A DNA stretch of 64,000 nt, taken from the NCBI GenBank assembly GCA_038316335.1, contig JBBQAM010000010.1:26076-90075 (forward strand), given 5' to 3'. The notes below the pieces were generated by a model that was not told the origin of the DNA, did no database searches, and saw nothing but the letters and a program-made list of their open reading frames with translations. The DNA is from JALHST01 sp038316335. Lineage in GTDB: Bacteria; Bacteroidota; Bacteroidia; Flavobacteriales; Flavobacteriaceae. Within the stretch, counting starts at the first letter, position 1. Each line of letters opens with the position of its first letter. Both the position numbers and the translations under genes were made by a program. This document shows, in pieces, positions 34,675 to 43,482 of this stretch.

Positions 34675-35550
34675 TCAATCTAATTTTTTAAGCATTGGGA
34701 ACAATTTCCTCACTTCGTCATCTGTAGGTTGTTTTCCGTATTCGCAAATCTCAAAACTTTCGGCATGCAAGGCGTTTGCTGCGGTATTTCCGTACCACTT
34801 TTTTAAACTTTCCTTGGTATCTTCGTTCGGCGAGGCATAACGCCATTTTGACAACATTTCCAATCGTGCCTTTTCATCTTTGGGCACCTTGTCCAAATCC
34901 CCAGTAGTCCAAGGCAACCATTCGAAAACCTGTGATTCATGGGCTGCAAGGGCATAGATTTTTTGGTCAAATACCGAATCGATGTCAATTGCGATGTCTG
35001 GTTCGAAAGGACTCGGTTTTTTAAAGCCGTCTTCAGAATACAGAAAAACAGGATTCTTGGTCAGGGGAGGTACTTCGGGGGCAACATTGGGTACAATCAC
35101 CATATAGGCCGCATCCTGGACCAACACACCGGTATATCGATGATCCGGATGATAATCATTTGGCCTGGGTGCAATTACGATATCCGCATGCCATTTTCTA
35201 ATTTCGCGAATCACCTTCAATCGGTTCTCCAACGTGGGCATCAATTCCCCATCATGATTATCTAATACGGCATACTCGACGCCAAAGCGTCTTCCGGCCT
35301 CCTTGGCTTCCGCAATGCGTATTTTTGCCAATTCCCCGCCTCCTTTATCTTGATGGCCTGCATCTCCATTGGTAAGTGAAACAAACTTTACGTTATGGCC
35401 CATTTTTGCAAAAAGGATGGCGGTGCCACCGGCATCCATATCACAATCGTCGGGATGGGCTCCAAAAACGATTACATTGATTTTTTCGTTTTGCGAAAAA
35501 AAGGGCGTTATCCAGAAAATCAGGAAAAGTGGTATTAGGTATTTTTTCAT
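34675..35550 (-). CDS. PIG-L family deacetylase, secreted
   Basis: 291 residues, signal peptide MKKYLIPLFLIFWITPFFSQ. Zinc-binding AHPDDCDMDAGG (about 32-43) and RPNDYHPDHR (about 130-139; second His-x2-His-like) are typical LmbE/PIG-L features. Removes an N-acetyl group from a sugar amide, probably in the periplasm. It follows the Gfo/Idh gene by 8 bases, so both act in one pathway, perhaps breakdown of an amino sugar polymer (inference). Confidence 0.9.
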   Translation of the reverse strand: MKKYLIPLFLIFWITPFFSQNEKINVIVFGAHPDDCDMDAGGTAILFAKMGHNVKFVSLTNGDAGHQDKGGGELAKIRIAEAKEAGRRFGVEYAVLDNHDGELMPTLENRLKVIREIRKWHADIVIAPRPNDYHPDHRYTGVLVQDAAYMVIVPNVAPEVPPLTKNPVFLYSEDGFKKPSPFEPDIAIDIDSVFDQKIYALAAHESQVFEWLPWTTGDLDKVPKDEKARLEMLSKWRYASPNEDTKESLKKWYGNTAANALHAESFEICEYGKQPTDDEVRKLFPMLKKLD

Positions 35551-35558
35551 AGGGTTGC

Positions 35559-36959
35559 TTATTTATCGATTAATTTCATTGCATCGGGATCCCAATGTAT
35601 CGGCTTTCCCGCATAATAACTTGTGTTTGCCAAAAGTGCGGCCCCAGCAGCGCGCAGACCGAAGGTCGGGTCTTCGACAATTTCGCCCTTATTTCGAATG
35701 GCCTGAAAGAAATTATAAAAGTGATCGTGATGTGCTCCTTTATAATCACGTGGAGCCTCCCAGGTGGTTTCCCCTGTTTTTAATTCAGAGGCCCTCGGTT
35801 CTAAATTTTTAAGGGCGTACGCTTCGCTAATCTTCTTTTGGGTTGCCTCGGTATAAGCTATCATTGAATAATCGTCGGGCACCATATCTAATTTTGAACG
35901 TGTAAGTTTTACCGAGTTTTGATCCACTTCCATGACCCCTTCGGTGCCGACCATTTTGAATCCACCACCACCCCCGCCACCGGCAATGAAATTCACTCGG
36001 AAAGAAGCATTGAAAGCAGCATGGGTAGCGGTTTTTGGATAATCATAAAATGTCAAGGTCACATCGGGAACATCCCGACCATCCTTCCAATAGCGAAGGC
36101 CACCGGTAGACAGGGCCCTATTGGGGCCATTTGAATCAAGTATAAAATTCAGGGTAGAAAAGGCATGCACAAACAGATCACCGGCAACTCCGGTCCCATA
36201 ATCCTGATAATTGCGCCATCGAAAGAAACGGGTCGGATCAAAAGGGACTTTGGGGGCACTGCCTAAAAAGGTATCAAAATCAATGGTATTCAGGTTGGCG
36301 TCGGGAGGAATTGGATATTGCCAAGCCCCTTCGGCAGAATAACGGTCATTGTACATGTCTAAAAGTACCATCTCCCCAATGGCACCATCCTTATAAAGTT
36401 GTTTGGCTTTTTCATTGCCCAAGGATGAGAGTCCCTGACTACCTATCTGACATATTTTTCCGGAGCTTCGATGCGTCGTAATAATTTCCTGACCATCTTC
36501 ATAGCGTTGTACCATAGGTTTTTCGCAATACACCGATTTGCCGGCCTTAAAGGCATCAATAGCAATTTTTTTATGCCAATGATCTGGGGTTGCAATAATA
36601 ACCGCATCTACATCTTTACGATTCAAGAGTTCCCGATAATCACGGGTCACGTATAGATCGTTGCCCCATAGTTCTTTAGCACGATCTAAACGACCCGTAT
36701 AAAGATCGCAGGCCGCCACTATTTTTACGCCGTCTACAGTCAAGGCTGCATTCGTGTCGTGAATTCCTTGGATCCCGGCACCTATTAGGCCAAATTGTAT
36801 TTGTTCGTTTGCCGAATAGTGACCGATTTCATAATTTTTCGATAGTATAATTTTTTGCTTATACGATGAGGCAAAAATCAGGGGTGCCGAAGTCACTGCA
36901 GCCGAACCCAAGACGGCCTTTTTTAGAAACTGCCTTCTCGAGGTATGTTTTTTCATCAT
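35559..36959 (-). CDS. Gfo/Idh/MocA oxidoreductase with Tat signal
   Basis: 466 residues. The N-terminus has a twin-arginine signal (SRRQFLKKAVLGSAAVTSAPLIF), so it is exported folded with its cofactor. The NAD(P) Rossmann motif GLIGAGIQGIHD (about 55-66), the family EKP (CEKPMVQRYED) and a C-terminal oxidoreductase domain with DHWHKK and FFRWRNYQDYGTGVAGDLFVH follow. Similar to glycoside-type NAD-dependent hydrolases (GH109-like) of Bacteroidetes. First gene of the pair with PIG-L. Confidence 0.9.
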   Translation of the reverse strand: MMKKHTSRRQFLKKAVLGSAAVTSAPLIFASSYKQKIILSKNYEIGHYSANEQIQFGLIGAGIQGIHDTNAALTVDGVKIVAACDLYTGRLDRAKELWGNDLYVTRDYRELLNRKDVDAVIIATPDHWHKKIAIDAFKAGKSVYCEKPMVQRYEDGQEIITTHRSSGKICQIGSQGLSSLGNEKAKQLYKDGAIGEMVLLDMYNDRYSAEGAWQYPIPPDANLNTIDFDTFLGSAPKVPFDPTRFFRWRNYQDYGTGVAGDLFVHAFSTLNFILDSNGPNRALSTGGLRYWKDGRDVPDVTLTFYDYPKTATHAAFNASFRVNFIAGGGGGGGFKMVGTEGVMEVDQNSVKLTRSKLDMVPDDYSMIAYTEATQKKISEAYALKNLEPRASELKTGETTWEAPRDYKGAHHDHFYNFFQAIRNKGEIVEDPTFGLRAAGAALLANTSYYAGKPIHWDPDAMKLIDK

Positions 36960-36988
36960 TATAGTGCTTTTGATTTGAACAAGAAATG

Positions 36989-37015
36989 CCTAGGAAATTA
37001 CACTTTTTACCTAGG
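36989..37015. repeat. Pair of CCTAGG palindromes
   Basis: CCTAGG at 36989-36994 and 37010-37015 with A- and T-rich sequence between them, in the space between the Rrf2-type regulator and the Gfo/Idh start. It could form a hairpin or be a regulator operator; no function can be assigned. Confidence 0.35.
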
Positions 37016-37032
37016 ACTGCCAAATTATTATT

Positions 37033-37464
37033 TTATAGGGGAAAGAAAGATATGCCCTTATCGATGTCTCTTGAAATTTGGGCAATGGTCTTAGAGCGCA
37101 GACTCTTTAAGAGCTTATTTTTTGAGGGTGCCACTAAATCATGAAGTGGGCAAGGTCGTTTTTCGTTGCAGTTTTCTAAACTTAGCAAGCAAGATTGTAA
37201 TTTTTGATTCCCGTCAATGACTTCTACAATATTGATCAAAGGGCTATTCCTGTTTTCTTCGTTTAAAAAAAAACCCCCTCTTGGCCCTTTGGTCGAGGAG
37301 ACGATGTTATGTCTTGAAAGATCTTGGAGTAATTTAGAAAGATAGGCCTGTGGCACCGCAATTGATTTACTAATGTCCTTGGCCATGATTTTCTTATTTT
37401 CATCAGAATATAATGCCAAAAAGAGGACTGCTTTGATGGCATATTTAGTGGAGTTTGAAAGCAT
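37033..37464 (-). CDS. Rrf2-family transcriptional regulator, Fe-S type
   Basis: 143 residues from ATG 37464 (MLSNSTKYAIKAVLFLALYSDE). Winged helix (about 1-80; PQAYLSKLLQDLSRHNIVSSTKGPRGGFFL) then three cysteines C-x6-C-x5-C in SCLLSLENCNEKRPCPLHD, similar to the C-x5-C-x5-C cluster ligands of IscR/NsrR, so probably an iron-sulfur cluster sensor. A longer frame starts at 37572 but lies inside the promoter. It is divergent from the nos operon over a shared FNR-type box, and is a good candidate for a NO or redox-responsive repressor of the nos genes. Confidence 0.88.
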   Translation of the reverse strand: MLSNSTKYAIKAVLFLALYSDENKKIMAKDISKSIAVPQAYLSKLLQDLSRHNIVSSTKGPRGGFFLNEENRNSPLINIVEVIDGNQKLQSCLLSLENCNEKRPCPLHDLVAPSKNKLLKSLRSKTIAQISRDIDKGISFFPL

Positions 37465-37486
37465 ATTTCTAGATGGTTCGACAATA

Positions 37487-37560
37487 TAAAGATAAAAAGA
37501 TATTTTTATCCTAAATATGATTTTTATCATATTTTTCTTCCTTGTTCGCCCATAATTTTG
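37487..37560. promoter_or_regulatory. Shared FNR-type box of the nos operon and the rrf2 gene
   Basis: Palindrome TGATTTTTATCA at 37518-37529. Toward the nos operon TAATTTTG (37553-37560) and toward the Rrf2 gene TATCTTTA (37494-37487), both starting 35 nt from the palindrome. A single FNR dimer could activate both directions. Confidence 0.85.
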
Positions 37561-37577
37561 TTCACAAATCAATAATT

Positions 37578-38090
37578 ATGAAAAGAGTACTTAAAAGTTT
37601 GATATTGTTATTCTCATTGTTGCTCTTGAGCTGCGGAGGCAATGCAGAGAAAAAGAAAGAGGGCTTTAGTGTTGATAGGCAAAAGACTTCAGCTGAAAAA
37701 CCCGCAGAGGCAGTTCCTGCTGCAAATAGCCTACCTGCTTCGCAACGAGTCACCCTCGATGATAAAGGAGTAGGTCCGATCAAATCGGTCGTACTTGATG
37801 CCGAGATTGATCAGGCACTGGCTGTTAAGGGAAAGGCAGTTTATGATCAGATGTGCCTTGCATGCCATAGGCCCGACAAGAAATTCATAGGTCCTGCACC
37901 AACGGGTATTTTGGAAAGACGTTCCCCTGAATGGGTCATGAACATGATCTTGCATCCAGAAATGATGACAAAGGAAGACCCTTTGGCCATCGAATTAATG
38001 GCCGAGTTTAATAACGCCCCAATGGCCAATCAAGGGCTTACCGAAGAACAGGCCAGAGCCGTTCTTGAATATTTTAGAACCTTAAAATAG
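37578..38090 (+). CDS. Mono-haem cytochrome c lipoprotein of the nos operon
   Basis: 170 residues, signal peptide with lipobox LLLLSC (Cys about 18). The haem site is CLACH (about 93-97), with a C-terminal Met in NAPMANQGLTEEQARAVLEYFRTL as sixth ligand. It is a membrane-anchored electron carrier, probably feeding electrons to the nitrous oxide reductase (NosC-like role, inference). Start ATG 37578 is the first after the predicted transcription start; the frame at 37542 lies inside the promoter. First gene of the operon. Confidence 0.9.
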   Translation: MKRVLKSLILLFSLLLLSCGGNAEKKKEGFSVDRQKTSAEKPAEAVPAANSLPASQRVTLDDKGVGPIKSVVLDAEIDQALAVKGKAVYDQMCLACHRPDKKFIGPAPTGILERRSPEWVMNMILHPEMMTKEDPLAIELMAEFNNAPMANQGLTEEQARAVLEYFRTLK

Positions 38091-38096
38091 TCATAT

Positions 38097-38678
38097 ATGA
38101 AAACAACCACCAACTTCAAAATACTGATAGTGTCGCTTTATTTGCTGACTTTTATGTTCGGTTGCAAAAATGAGGCAAAACCTGAAACTACGGGGTCTGA
38201 TGTTCAGCAGCAGGAGGCACCTGCCAAACAAGGACAAGCCTTTATAAAAGACGATGTTTCAAGGCCCAACGTACTTCAAATTGCCATGCAATCTCCCGAC
38301 CATACTACCTTGGTGGCCGCGGTAAAAGCTGCCAGCTTGGAAAACGCCTTGGTAAACGCCGGACCTTTAATGGTATTTGCGCCTACCAATGAGGCTTTTG
38401 ATGCCCTGCCCGAGGGTACGGTTGAAAATCTGTTGAAGCCTGAAAATAAAGAGATGCTTGCAAGCATTCTCAAACATCATGTTACCCCAGGTAATTATAG
38501 CAAGGAGTTTTTGAAAAAGTTCAAAAAATTGGGTCAGGCTGATGATCAAAGTGTCATGGTCGAGGTGAAAGGGGACGATGTCTATGTAGGCGGTGCTAAG
38601 ATTATGGCTAGTATTCCTGCTGGTAACGGTATCGTGCATGTCGTTGACAAAGTGATACTGCCGTCATCGAAAGATTAA
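38097..38678 (+). CDS. Fasciclin (FAS1) domain lipoprotein
   Basis: 193 residues; signal peptide with lipobox LTFMFGC (about Cys24), then one FAS1 domain: LQIAMQSPDHTTLVAAVKAASLENALVNAGPLMVFAPTNEAFDALPEGTVENLL... with the H2 segment ILKHHVTPGNY and the end GNGIVHVVDKVILP. FAS1 proteins bind other proteins or sugars at the cell surface. The role in a nos operon is unknown; it could help anchor or mature the periplasmic enzyme. It begins 6 bases after the cytochrome c stop. Confidence 0.9.
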   Translation: MKTTTNFKILIVSLYLLTFMFGCKNEAKPETTGSDVQQQEAPAKQGQAFIKDDVSRPNVLQIAMQSPDHTTLVAAVKAASLENALVNAGPLMVFAPTNEAFDALPEGTVENLLKPENKEMLASILKHHVTPGNYSKEFLKKFKKLGQADDQSVMVEVKGDDVYVGGAKIMASIPAGNGIVHVVDKVILPSSKD

Positions 38679-38711
38679 TAAAAACCAAAATAAAACGATA
38701 AAATTTAAAAA

Positions 38712-40667
38712 ATGAAGAAGCTAAACTATTTAGTAATCGCCCTCTTAGGACTTTCTACGGTCTTTATTGGTTGTCAACCGAAAAGTAAGACCACGAATGG
38801 GGCCTTGACCTCCAATGCCGCCGAAAGAGTCTATGTGGCACCCGGGCAGCATGACGAATTTTATGCCTTTATTTCCGGTGGATTTAGCGGGCAATTATCG
38901 GTGTATGGCCTCCCTTCTGGAAGGCTTTTCAAGGTAATCCCCGTTTTTTCGCAAGATCCTGAAAAAGCATATGGGTACAATGAGGAAACCAAGCCGATGC
39001 TGAACACCTCTTACGGTTTTGTCCCATGGGATGATGCCCACCATCCCGATATCTCGCAGACAGCTGGGGAATTGGATGGCCGTTATGTATTTATCAACGG
39101 AAACAACACGCCACGGATCGCAAAAGTAGATTTGAGTGTTTTTGAGACCACAGAAATCCTTGAAATTCCAAATAGTGCAGGAAACCACAGTTCCTCGTTT
39201 GTTACCGAAAATACCGAATATGTGGTGGCTGGCACCCGTTTTTCAGTACCGATACCACAAAAGGATATGCCCATAAAAGAGTACAAAGGCAACTTTAAAG
39301 GCGCACTTTCCTTTATAAGTGTGGATCCAGATGATGGAAGAATGGATATTAAGTTTCAGCTGTTGATGCCTGGCTTCGACTACGATTTGTCGCATCCCGG
39401 TAGGGGAGCTTCCCACGGCTGGTTCTTTTTCACCACCTACAATACCGAAGAAGCCAATTCCCTTTTGGAAGTAAATGCCTCCCAAAACGACAAGGATTTT
39501 ATAGCGGCCGTTAATTGGAAGAAAATCGAGGAATATGTAAACGGGGGTGGCGGCACCAAAATGCCTGCCAACTACGCCCATAATGTATATAATGATGACA
39601 CGCATTCGGCGACTTCTACTATGATGAAAGAGGTACTAGTGGTCAATCCGTCTGAAGTACCTGGAGCCGTATATTTTCTTCCGACCCCTAAATCACCTCA
39701 TGGTTGTGATGTGGATCCCTCAGGAGAGTATATCGTTGGTAATGGAAAATTATCTGCCGATTTGACCGTACACTCCTTCACAAAAATGCTCGATGCCATA
39801 AAAAACAAGAAGTTCGATGGCGAAGCCTATGGAATACCGATTTTAAAATTCGAGGACGTGCTGGCCGGTACTGTAAAAAGTGGTGGTTTGGGACCGTTGC
39901 ATACTGAGTTTGACGGACAAGGAAACGCATATACCTCCTTCTTTATCTCTTCGGAAGTGGTGAAATGGAAATTGGGGACATGGGATGTTATTGATAGACA
40001 GCCCTGTTATTACTCGGTCGGTCACTTGATGATTCCCGGGGGAAATTCAAGAAAACCCTTTGGAAAATATGCAATAGCCATGAACAAGATTACCAAGGAC
40101 CGGTATCTGCCCACAGGACCAGAGGTTACCCAATCTGCACAGTTATATGATATTTCGGGCGAAAAAATGGAACTTCTCCTTGATTTCCCGACAATTGGCG
40201 AGCCCCATTACGCAGCAGGGATTCCCGCTGAAAAACTCACCGCAAATTCACGGAAAATCTTTGAACTAGGAGATAATAAACATCCCTATGCGACCACTTC
40301 CGATGCCAATGTAAAAGTTGAACGAAATGGAAAGGACGTGCATATTTATATGACCATGATCCGGAGCCATTTTAATCCCGATAACATAGAAGGGGTCAAA
40401 GTTGGTGACAAGGTGTTTTTTCATGTAACGAATTTGGAGCAGGACTACGATGTGCCCCATGGAGTCAGCATGATAGGAGCCAATACCTCTGAACTATTGA
40501 TTATGCCTGGTCAAACTGAAACACTGGTTTGGGAACCAAAGCAAGTAGGTGTATGGCCGTTTTATTGCACCGATTTCTGTTCTGCGCTTCACCAAGAAAT
40601 GCAGGGGTATATAAGGGTGTCCCCTGCCAATTCGAACACGGATCTTTCATGGTCTTTGGGCGATTAA
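38712..40667 (+). CDS. nosZ: Nitrous oxide reductase, lipoprotein form (clade II)
   Basis: Reduces N2O to N2 in the periplasm. 651 residues with a Sec lipoprotein signal (FIGC, about Cys21), as in clade II enzymes; no Tat motif. CuZ-site His stretches: WDDAHHPDIS, KSPHGCDVDPSG, GPLHTEFD, GEPHYAAG and VGHLMIPGG. The C-terminal cupredoxin domain has the CuA site YDVPHGV, then WPFYCTDFCSALHQEM (two Cys, His, Met). A terminator-like hairpin follows the gene. No nirS/nirK or norB is seen in the window, so the organism may be a pure N2O consumer, but the window cannot prove it. Confidence 0.96.
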   Translation: MKKLNYLVIALLGLSTVFIGCQPKSKTTNGALTSNAAERVYVAPGQHDEFYAFISGGFSGQLSVYGLPSGRLFKVIPVFSQDPEKAYGYNEETKPMLNTSYGFVPWDDAHHPDISQTAGELDGRYVFINGNNTPRIAKVDLSVFETTEILEIPNSAGNHSSSFVTENTEYVVAGTRFSVPIPQKDMPIKEYKGNFKGALSFISVDPDDGRMDIKFQLLMPGFDYDLSHPGRGASHGWFFFTTYNTEEANSLLEVNASQNDKDFIAAVNWKKIEEYVNGGGGTKMPANYAHNVYNDDTHSATSTMMKEVLVVNPSEVPGAVYFLPTPKSPHGCDVDPSGEYIVGNGKLSADLTVHSFTKMLDAIKNKKFDGEAYGIPILKFEDVLAGTVKSGGLGPLHTEFDGQGNAYTSFFISSEVVKWKLGTWDVIDRQPCYYSVGHLMIPGGNSRKPFGKYAIAMNKITKDRYLPTGPEVTQSAQLYDISGEKMELLLDFPTIGEPHYAAGIPAEKLTANSRKIFELGDNKHPYATTSDANVKVERNGKDVHIYMTMIRSHFNPDNIEGVKVGDKVFFHVTNLEQDYDVPHGVSMIGANTSELLIMPGQTETLVWEPKQVGVWPFYCTDFCSALHQEMQGYIRVSPANSNTDLSWSLGD

Positions 40668-40696
40668 TTTAACCCTTAGAGTACTTTTTTCGAACT

Positions 40697-40732
40697 AAAA
40701 GCGGGTTGTGTTCCAAGACCTTCCCGCTTTTT
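40697..40732 (+). terminator. Hairpin with T run after nosZ
   Basis: AAAAGCGGG (40697-40705) pairs with CCCGCTTTT (40723-40731) around a loop of 17 bases, followed by T's. It lies between nosZ and the next nos gene and would give less transcript of the downstream nos genes than of nosZ. Confidence 0.7.
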
Positions 40733-40755
40733 AATCAAACATTAATCGCTGTACG

Positions 40756-41355
40756 ATGAAGAAATCAAGGATAATCATGTTTTTTGGCGCGTTTTTGCCA
40801 TTGTTGCTTTTCGTTTTTCCGCTTTGGAATATCACCTTGGAAGCACCACAATATCCGATACCCTTGGGAATGGATATCTATATCAATGACTTTGCCGATG
40901 CCAATCCCCATGATATAAAGAACATCAATTTAATGAACCACTATGTGGGCATGAAATACATTCCCGATTCGATTCCAGAATTTCAGATATTTCCTATTGG
41001 GATTATCATCACGACGATAATCGGCCTTCTTATTGCGTTCAAGGCCAATTATAAATGGTACCTTTATTGGTTTATAATGATGGTGCTGGTAAGTGCTGCC
41101 GGCCTTTATGATTTTTATCTGTGGGAACATGATTATGGTCATAATTTAGACCCTAAGGCCATCATGAAATTTACTAATCCCGATGGATCCGTAATGGGTT
41201 TTCAACCTCCGTTGTTCGGGACCAAGGATATCTTGAATTTTAGGGCACATTCTTATCCACAGCCGGGAGCCTACAGCCTTGGTATAGGTATTGCACTTGG
41301 CCTGATCGCCTATTTTATGGGAAGAAAAGAAAAAAATCGGACTCAAGAATCGTAA
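40756..41355 (+). CDS. Integral membrane protein of the nos cluster (NosB-like position)
   Basis: 199 residues with about four membrane helices (about 8-25, 78-95, 100-118, 174-190). A periplasmic loop carries NHYVGMKYIPDS. Conserved family is likely within clade II nos clusters, where the protein between nosZ and nosD is called NosB in Wolinella; the homology is inferred from position and size only. It may take part in electron supply or Cu delivery. No metal motif is visible. Confidence 0.65.
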   Translation: MKKSRIIMFFGAFLPLLLFVFPLWNITLEAPQYPIPLGMDIYINDFADANPHDIKNINLMNHYVGMKYIPDSIPEFQIFPIGIIITTIIGLLIAFKANYKWYLYWFIMMVLVSAAGLYDFYLWEHDYGHNLDPKAIMKFTNPDGSVMGFQPPLFGTKDILNFRAHSYPQPGAYSLGIGIALGLIAYFMGRKEKNRTQES

Positions 41356-41356
41356 T

Positions 41357-41791
41357 ATGTATCCTCGTATTTTTTATTATTGGTTGGTTTTACTCATGAC
41401 AATGTCCTGTAGTATACAACCCCAATCCATTAATTATGGTTCGGATGCTTGTCATTATTGTAGTATGACCATAGTTGATCAACAACATGCTGCCCAAATC
41501 GTGACCAAGAAGGGCAGGGCTTTTAAATTCGATGCTTCGGAATGTATGCTGAATTACTTAAAAGAAATCGACACAAACGAGGTCGCACTCTTTTTGGTCG
41601 ATGATTACAATTTTCCTGGGGAATTGCTCGATGCCAGAAAGGCTACCTTTTTTATCAGCAAAGACCTGCCAAGTCCGATGGGCGAATTCCTGTCCGCGTT
41701 CGCTTCAAAAGAGGCTGCACAAAAAACGCAAACCGAGCATCAAGGCGAACTCTTTACCTGGGAGGAAATACGATCGAAGTTCAAGAAATGA
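41357..41791 (+). CDS. nosL: NosL copper chaperone lipoprotein
   Basis: 144 residues, lipobox LLMTMSC (about Cys15). The copper-binding motif CHYCSM (Cys-x2-Cys-x-Met, near 29-34) and KFDASECMLNY match NosL, which delivers Cu+ to apo-NosZ in the periplasm. It begins one base after the membrane-protein stop, and the copper-loading genes nosDFY follow. Confidence 0.92.
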   Translation: MYPRIFYYWLVLLMTMSCSIQPQSINYGSDACHYCSMTIVDQQHAAQIVTKKGRAFKFDASECMLNYLKEIDTNEVALFLVDDYNFPGELLDARKATFFISKDLPSPMGEFLSAFASKEAAQKTQTEHQGELFTWEEIRSKFKK

Positions 41792-41851
41792 AACGTTTAC
41801 AATTTGTCTCAGCGCCCCGTTCGTTATTGATAATAAATATAGCAAGGAATC

Positions 41852-42145
41852 ATGTACACGATAAATAGCATTATAAAAAACCAAACCTTTACTAAACTGC
41901 AGGTCGAAAAATTAGTAAAGAGCGAAAGTTTGGAAATTTTAAGTATCAGTTTAGAGAAAGATGCTATTTTTCCAAACCATACCTCACCGACCGATGCACA
42001 GTTGATCGTCCTAGAAGGTGCAATTGTTTTTCATATAGATGACAAGTCTTTTCATCTTTCAAAATATCAACTTTTTTGCTTTCCAAAAGAAACAGTACAT
42101 TGGGTGAAAGCGATTGAAAATTCCAAATTTATTATCGTTAGATAA
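41852..42145 (+). CDS. Small cupin-fold protein
   Basis: 97 residues: LEILSISLEKDAIFPNHTSPTDAQLIVLEGAIVFHIDDKSFHLSKYQLFCFPKETVHWVKAIENSKFIIVR, a single cupin barrel with only part of the usual His ligands (NHTSPTDAQ and VHW). Cytoplasmic. Within the nos operon it may bind a metal or ligand; similar small cupins occur near globin and denitrification genes. It overlaps the long frame of nosD but not the chosen nosD start. Confidence 0.78.
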   Translation: MYTINSIIKNQTFTKLQVEKLVKSESLEILSISLEKDAIFPNHTSPTDAQLIVLEGAIVFHIDDKSFHLSKYQLFCFPKETVHWVKAIENSKFIIVR

Positions 42146-42158
42146 AGCGTATTCACCC

Positions 42159-43403
42159 ATGAAGTTCATACCCATCATTTATTTATTGTTTACGGTTGCT
42201 GCCTTGTATGCCAAAACAATTCCTATTTGTGATGAGTGTGAAATAAAATCGATTAAGGAAGGTATACATCAAGCCAATGATTTTGATACCCTCTTGATCA
42301 AAAAAGGGCGCTATAAAGAATACAATATCGTAATAGACAAACCCCTTACCCTCCTCGGAGAAGATTTTCCCATCATCGATGGCGAGGACAAAGGTGAAAT
42401 CATCACGATCATCTCTGATAATGTAACCATTGACGGCCTCTTCATTGTCAATGTAGGCACCAGCTATACGTCTGATTTTGCCGGCATCCGGGTTAAAAAA
42501 TGCAAAAATTTCCTAATTCAAAATGTGGTGCTCGAAAAACTTTTTTTTGGAATCTATCTTGAAAAAGCACGTGACGGTATGGTATTTCACAACAAAATCA
42601 TTGGCGATGCGGTCAATGAGTACAATTCTGGTAATGGGATACAGTTATGGTATTCTAAAAATATACTAGTAGATCGGAATATTGTGCAACACGTTAGGGA
42701 CGGCATTTATTTGGAGTTTTCCGATAGCATAAACATAAAAAATAATTATAGCGCGAATAATCTTAGGTACGGACTTCACTTTATGTTCTCAAATGATGAT
42801 GTTTACACCAATAATACTTTTGAGAATAATGGGGCGGGGGTAGCTGTAATGTTTTCGAAGAAAATAAAGATGACCAACAACGTTTTTAAGAAAAATTGGG
42901 GAACGGCTTCTTTTGGAATATTGCTAAAGGAAATCAATGATGCCGAAATTGTCGGCAACACATTTGAGGAAAATACCGTCGGGATTAATGTCGAGGGATC
43001 TAATCGCATTCAATATCGAAACAATGATTTTATAAATAATGGTTGGGCCATTAAAGTCCGTGGTGCCTGTTATAGCAACGCTTTCATCAATAATAATTTT
43101 TTATACAATTCTTTTGATGTTTCCTATAACAGCAATTTGAATGATAATGTCTTTGAAAATAATTATTGGAGCGATTACACGGGGTATGACCTCGACAAAA
43201 ACGGCATAGGAGACATACCGTATCGTCCGGTAAAATTATTTTCCTACATAGTAAACCGCACTCCTGAAACAATAGTACTGCTACGCAGTTTATTTATGGA
43301 TATCATCGATTTCTCGGAAAAAGTCTCCCCGGTTTTTACGCCCGATAATTTATTGGATGCGAGTCCATTAATGAAAAAAGTGGGGAATTTGCGAAGTAGG
43401 TAG
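42159..43403 (+). CDS. nosD: NosD copper-site maturation protein
   Basis: 414 residues, signal peptide MKFIPIIYLLFTVAALYA. Periplasmic right-handed beta-helix (parallel repeats such as NNTFENNGAGVAVMFSKKIKMTNNVFKKN) of the NosD/CASH type, needed to assemble the CuZ centre of NosZ with NosF and NosY. I chose ATG 42159, which gives a clean signal peptide; the frame opens upstream at 42114 with 15 residues that do not fit. Confidence 0.93.
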   Translation: MKFIPIIYLLFTVAALYAKTIPICDECEIKSIKEGIHQANDFDTLLIKKGRYKEYNIVIDKPLTLLGEDFPIIDGEDKGEIITIISDNVTIDGLFIVNVGTSYTSDFAGIRVKKCKNFLIQNVVLEKLFFGIYLEKARDGMVFHNKIIGDAVNEYNSGNGIQLWYSKNILVDRNIVQHVRDGIYLEFSDSINIKNNYSANNLRYGLHFMFSNDDVYTNNTFENNGAGVAVMFSKKIKMTNNVFKKNWGTASFGILLKEINDAEIVGNTFEENTVGINVEGSNRIQYRNNDFINNGWAIKVRGACYSNAFINNNFLYNSFDVSYNSNLNDNVFENNYWSDYTGYDLDKNGIGDIPYRPVKLFSYIVNRTPETIVLLRSLFMDIIDFSEKVSPVFTPDNLLDASPLMKKVGNLRSR

Positions 43404-43482
43404 TCATGGAAGGCAACTATGGGAAAATAGAAAAACAAAATGATGCGATTCGACATATAGATTGGAAATCTAAAATAGAAGT

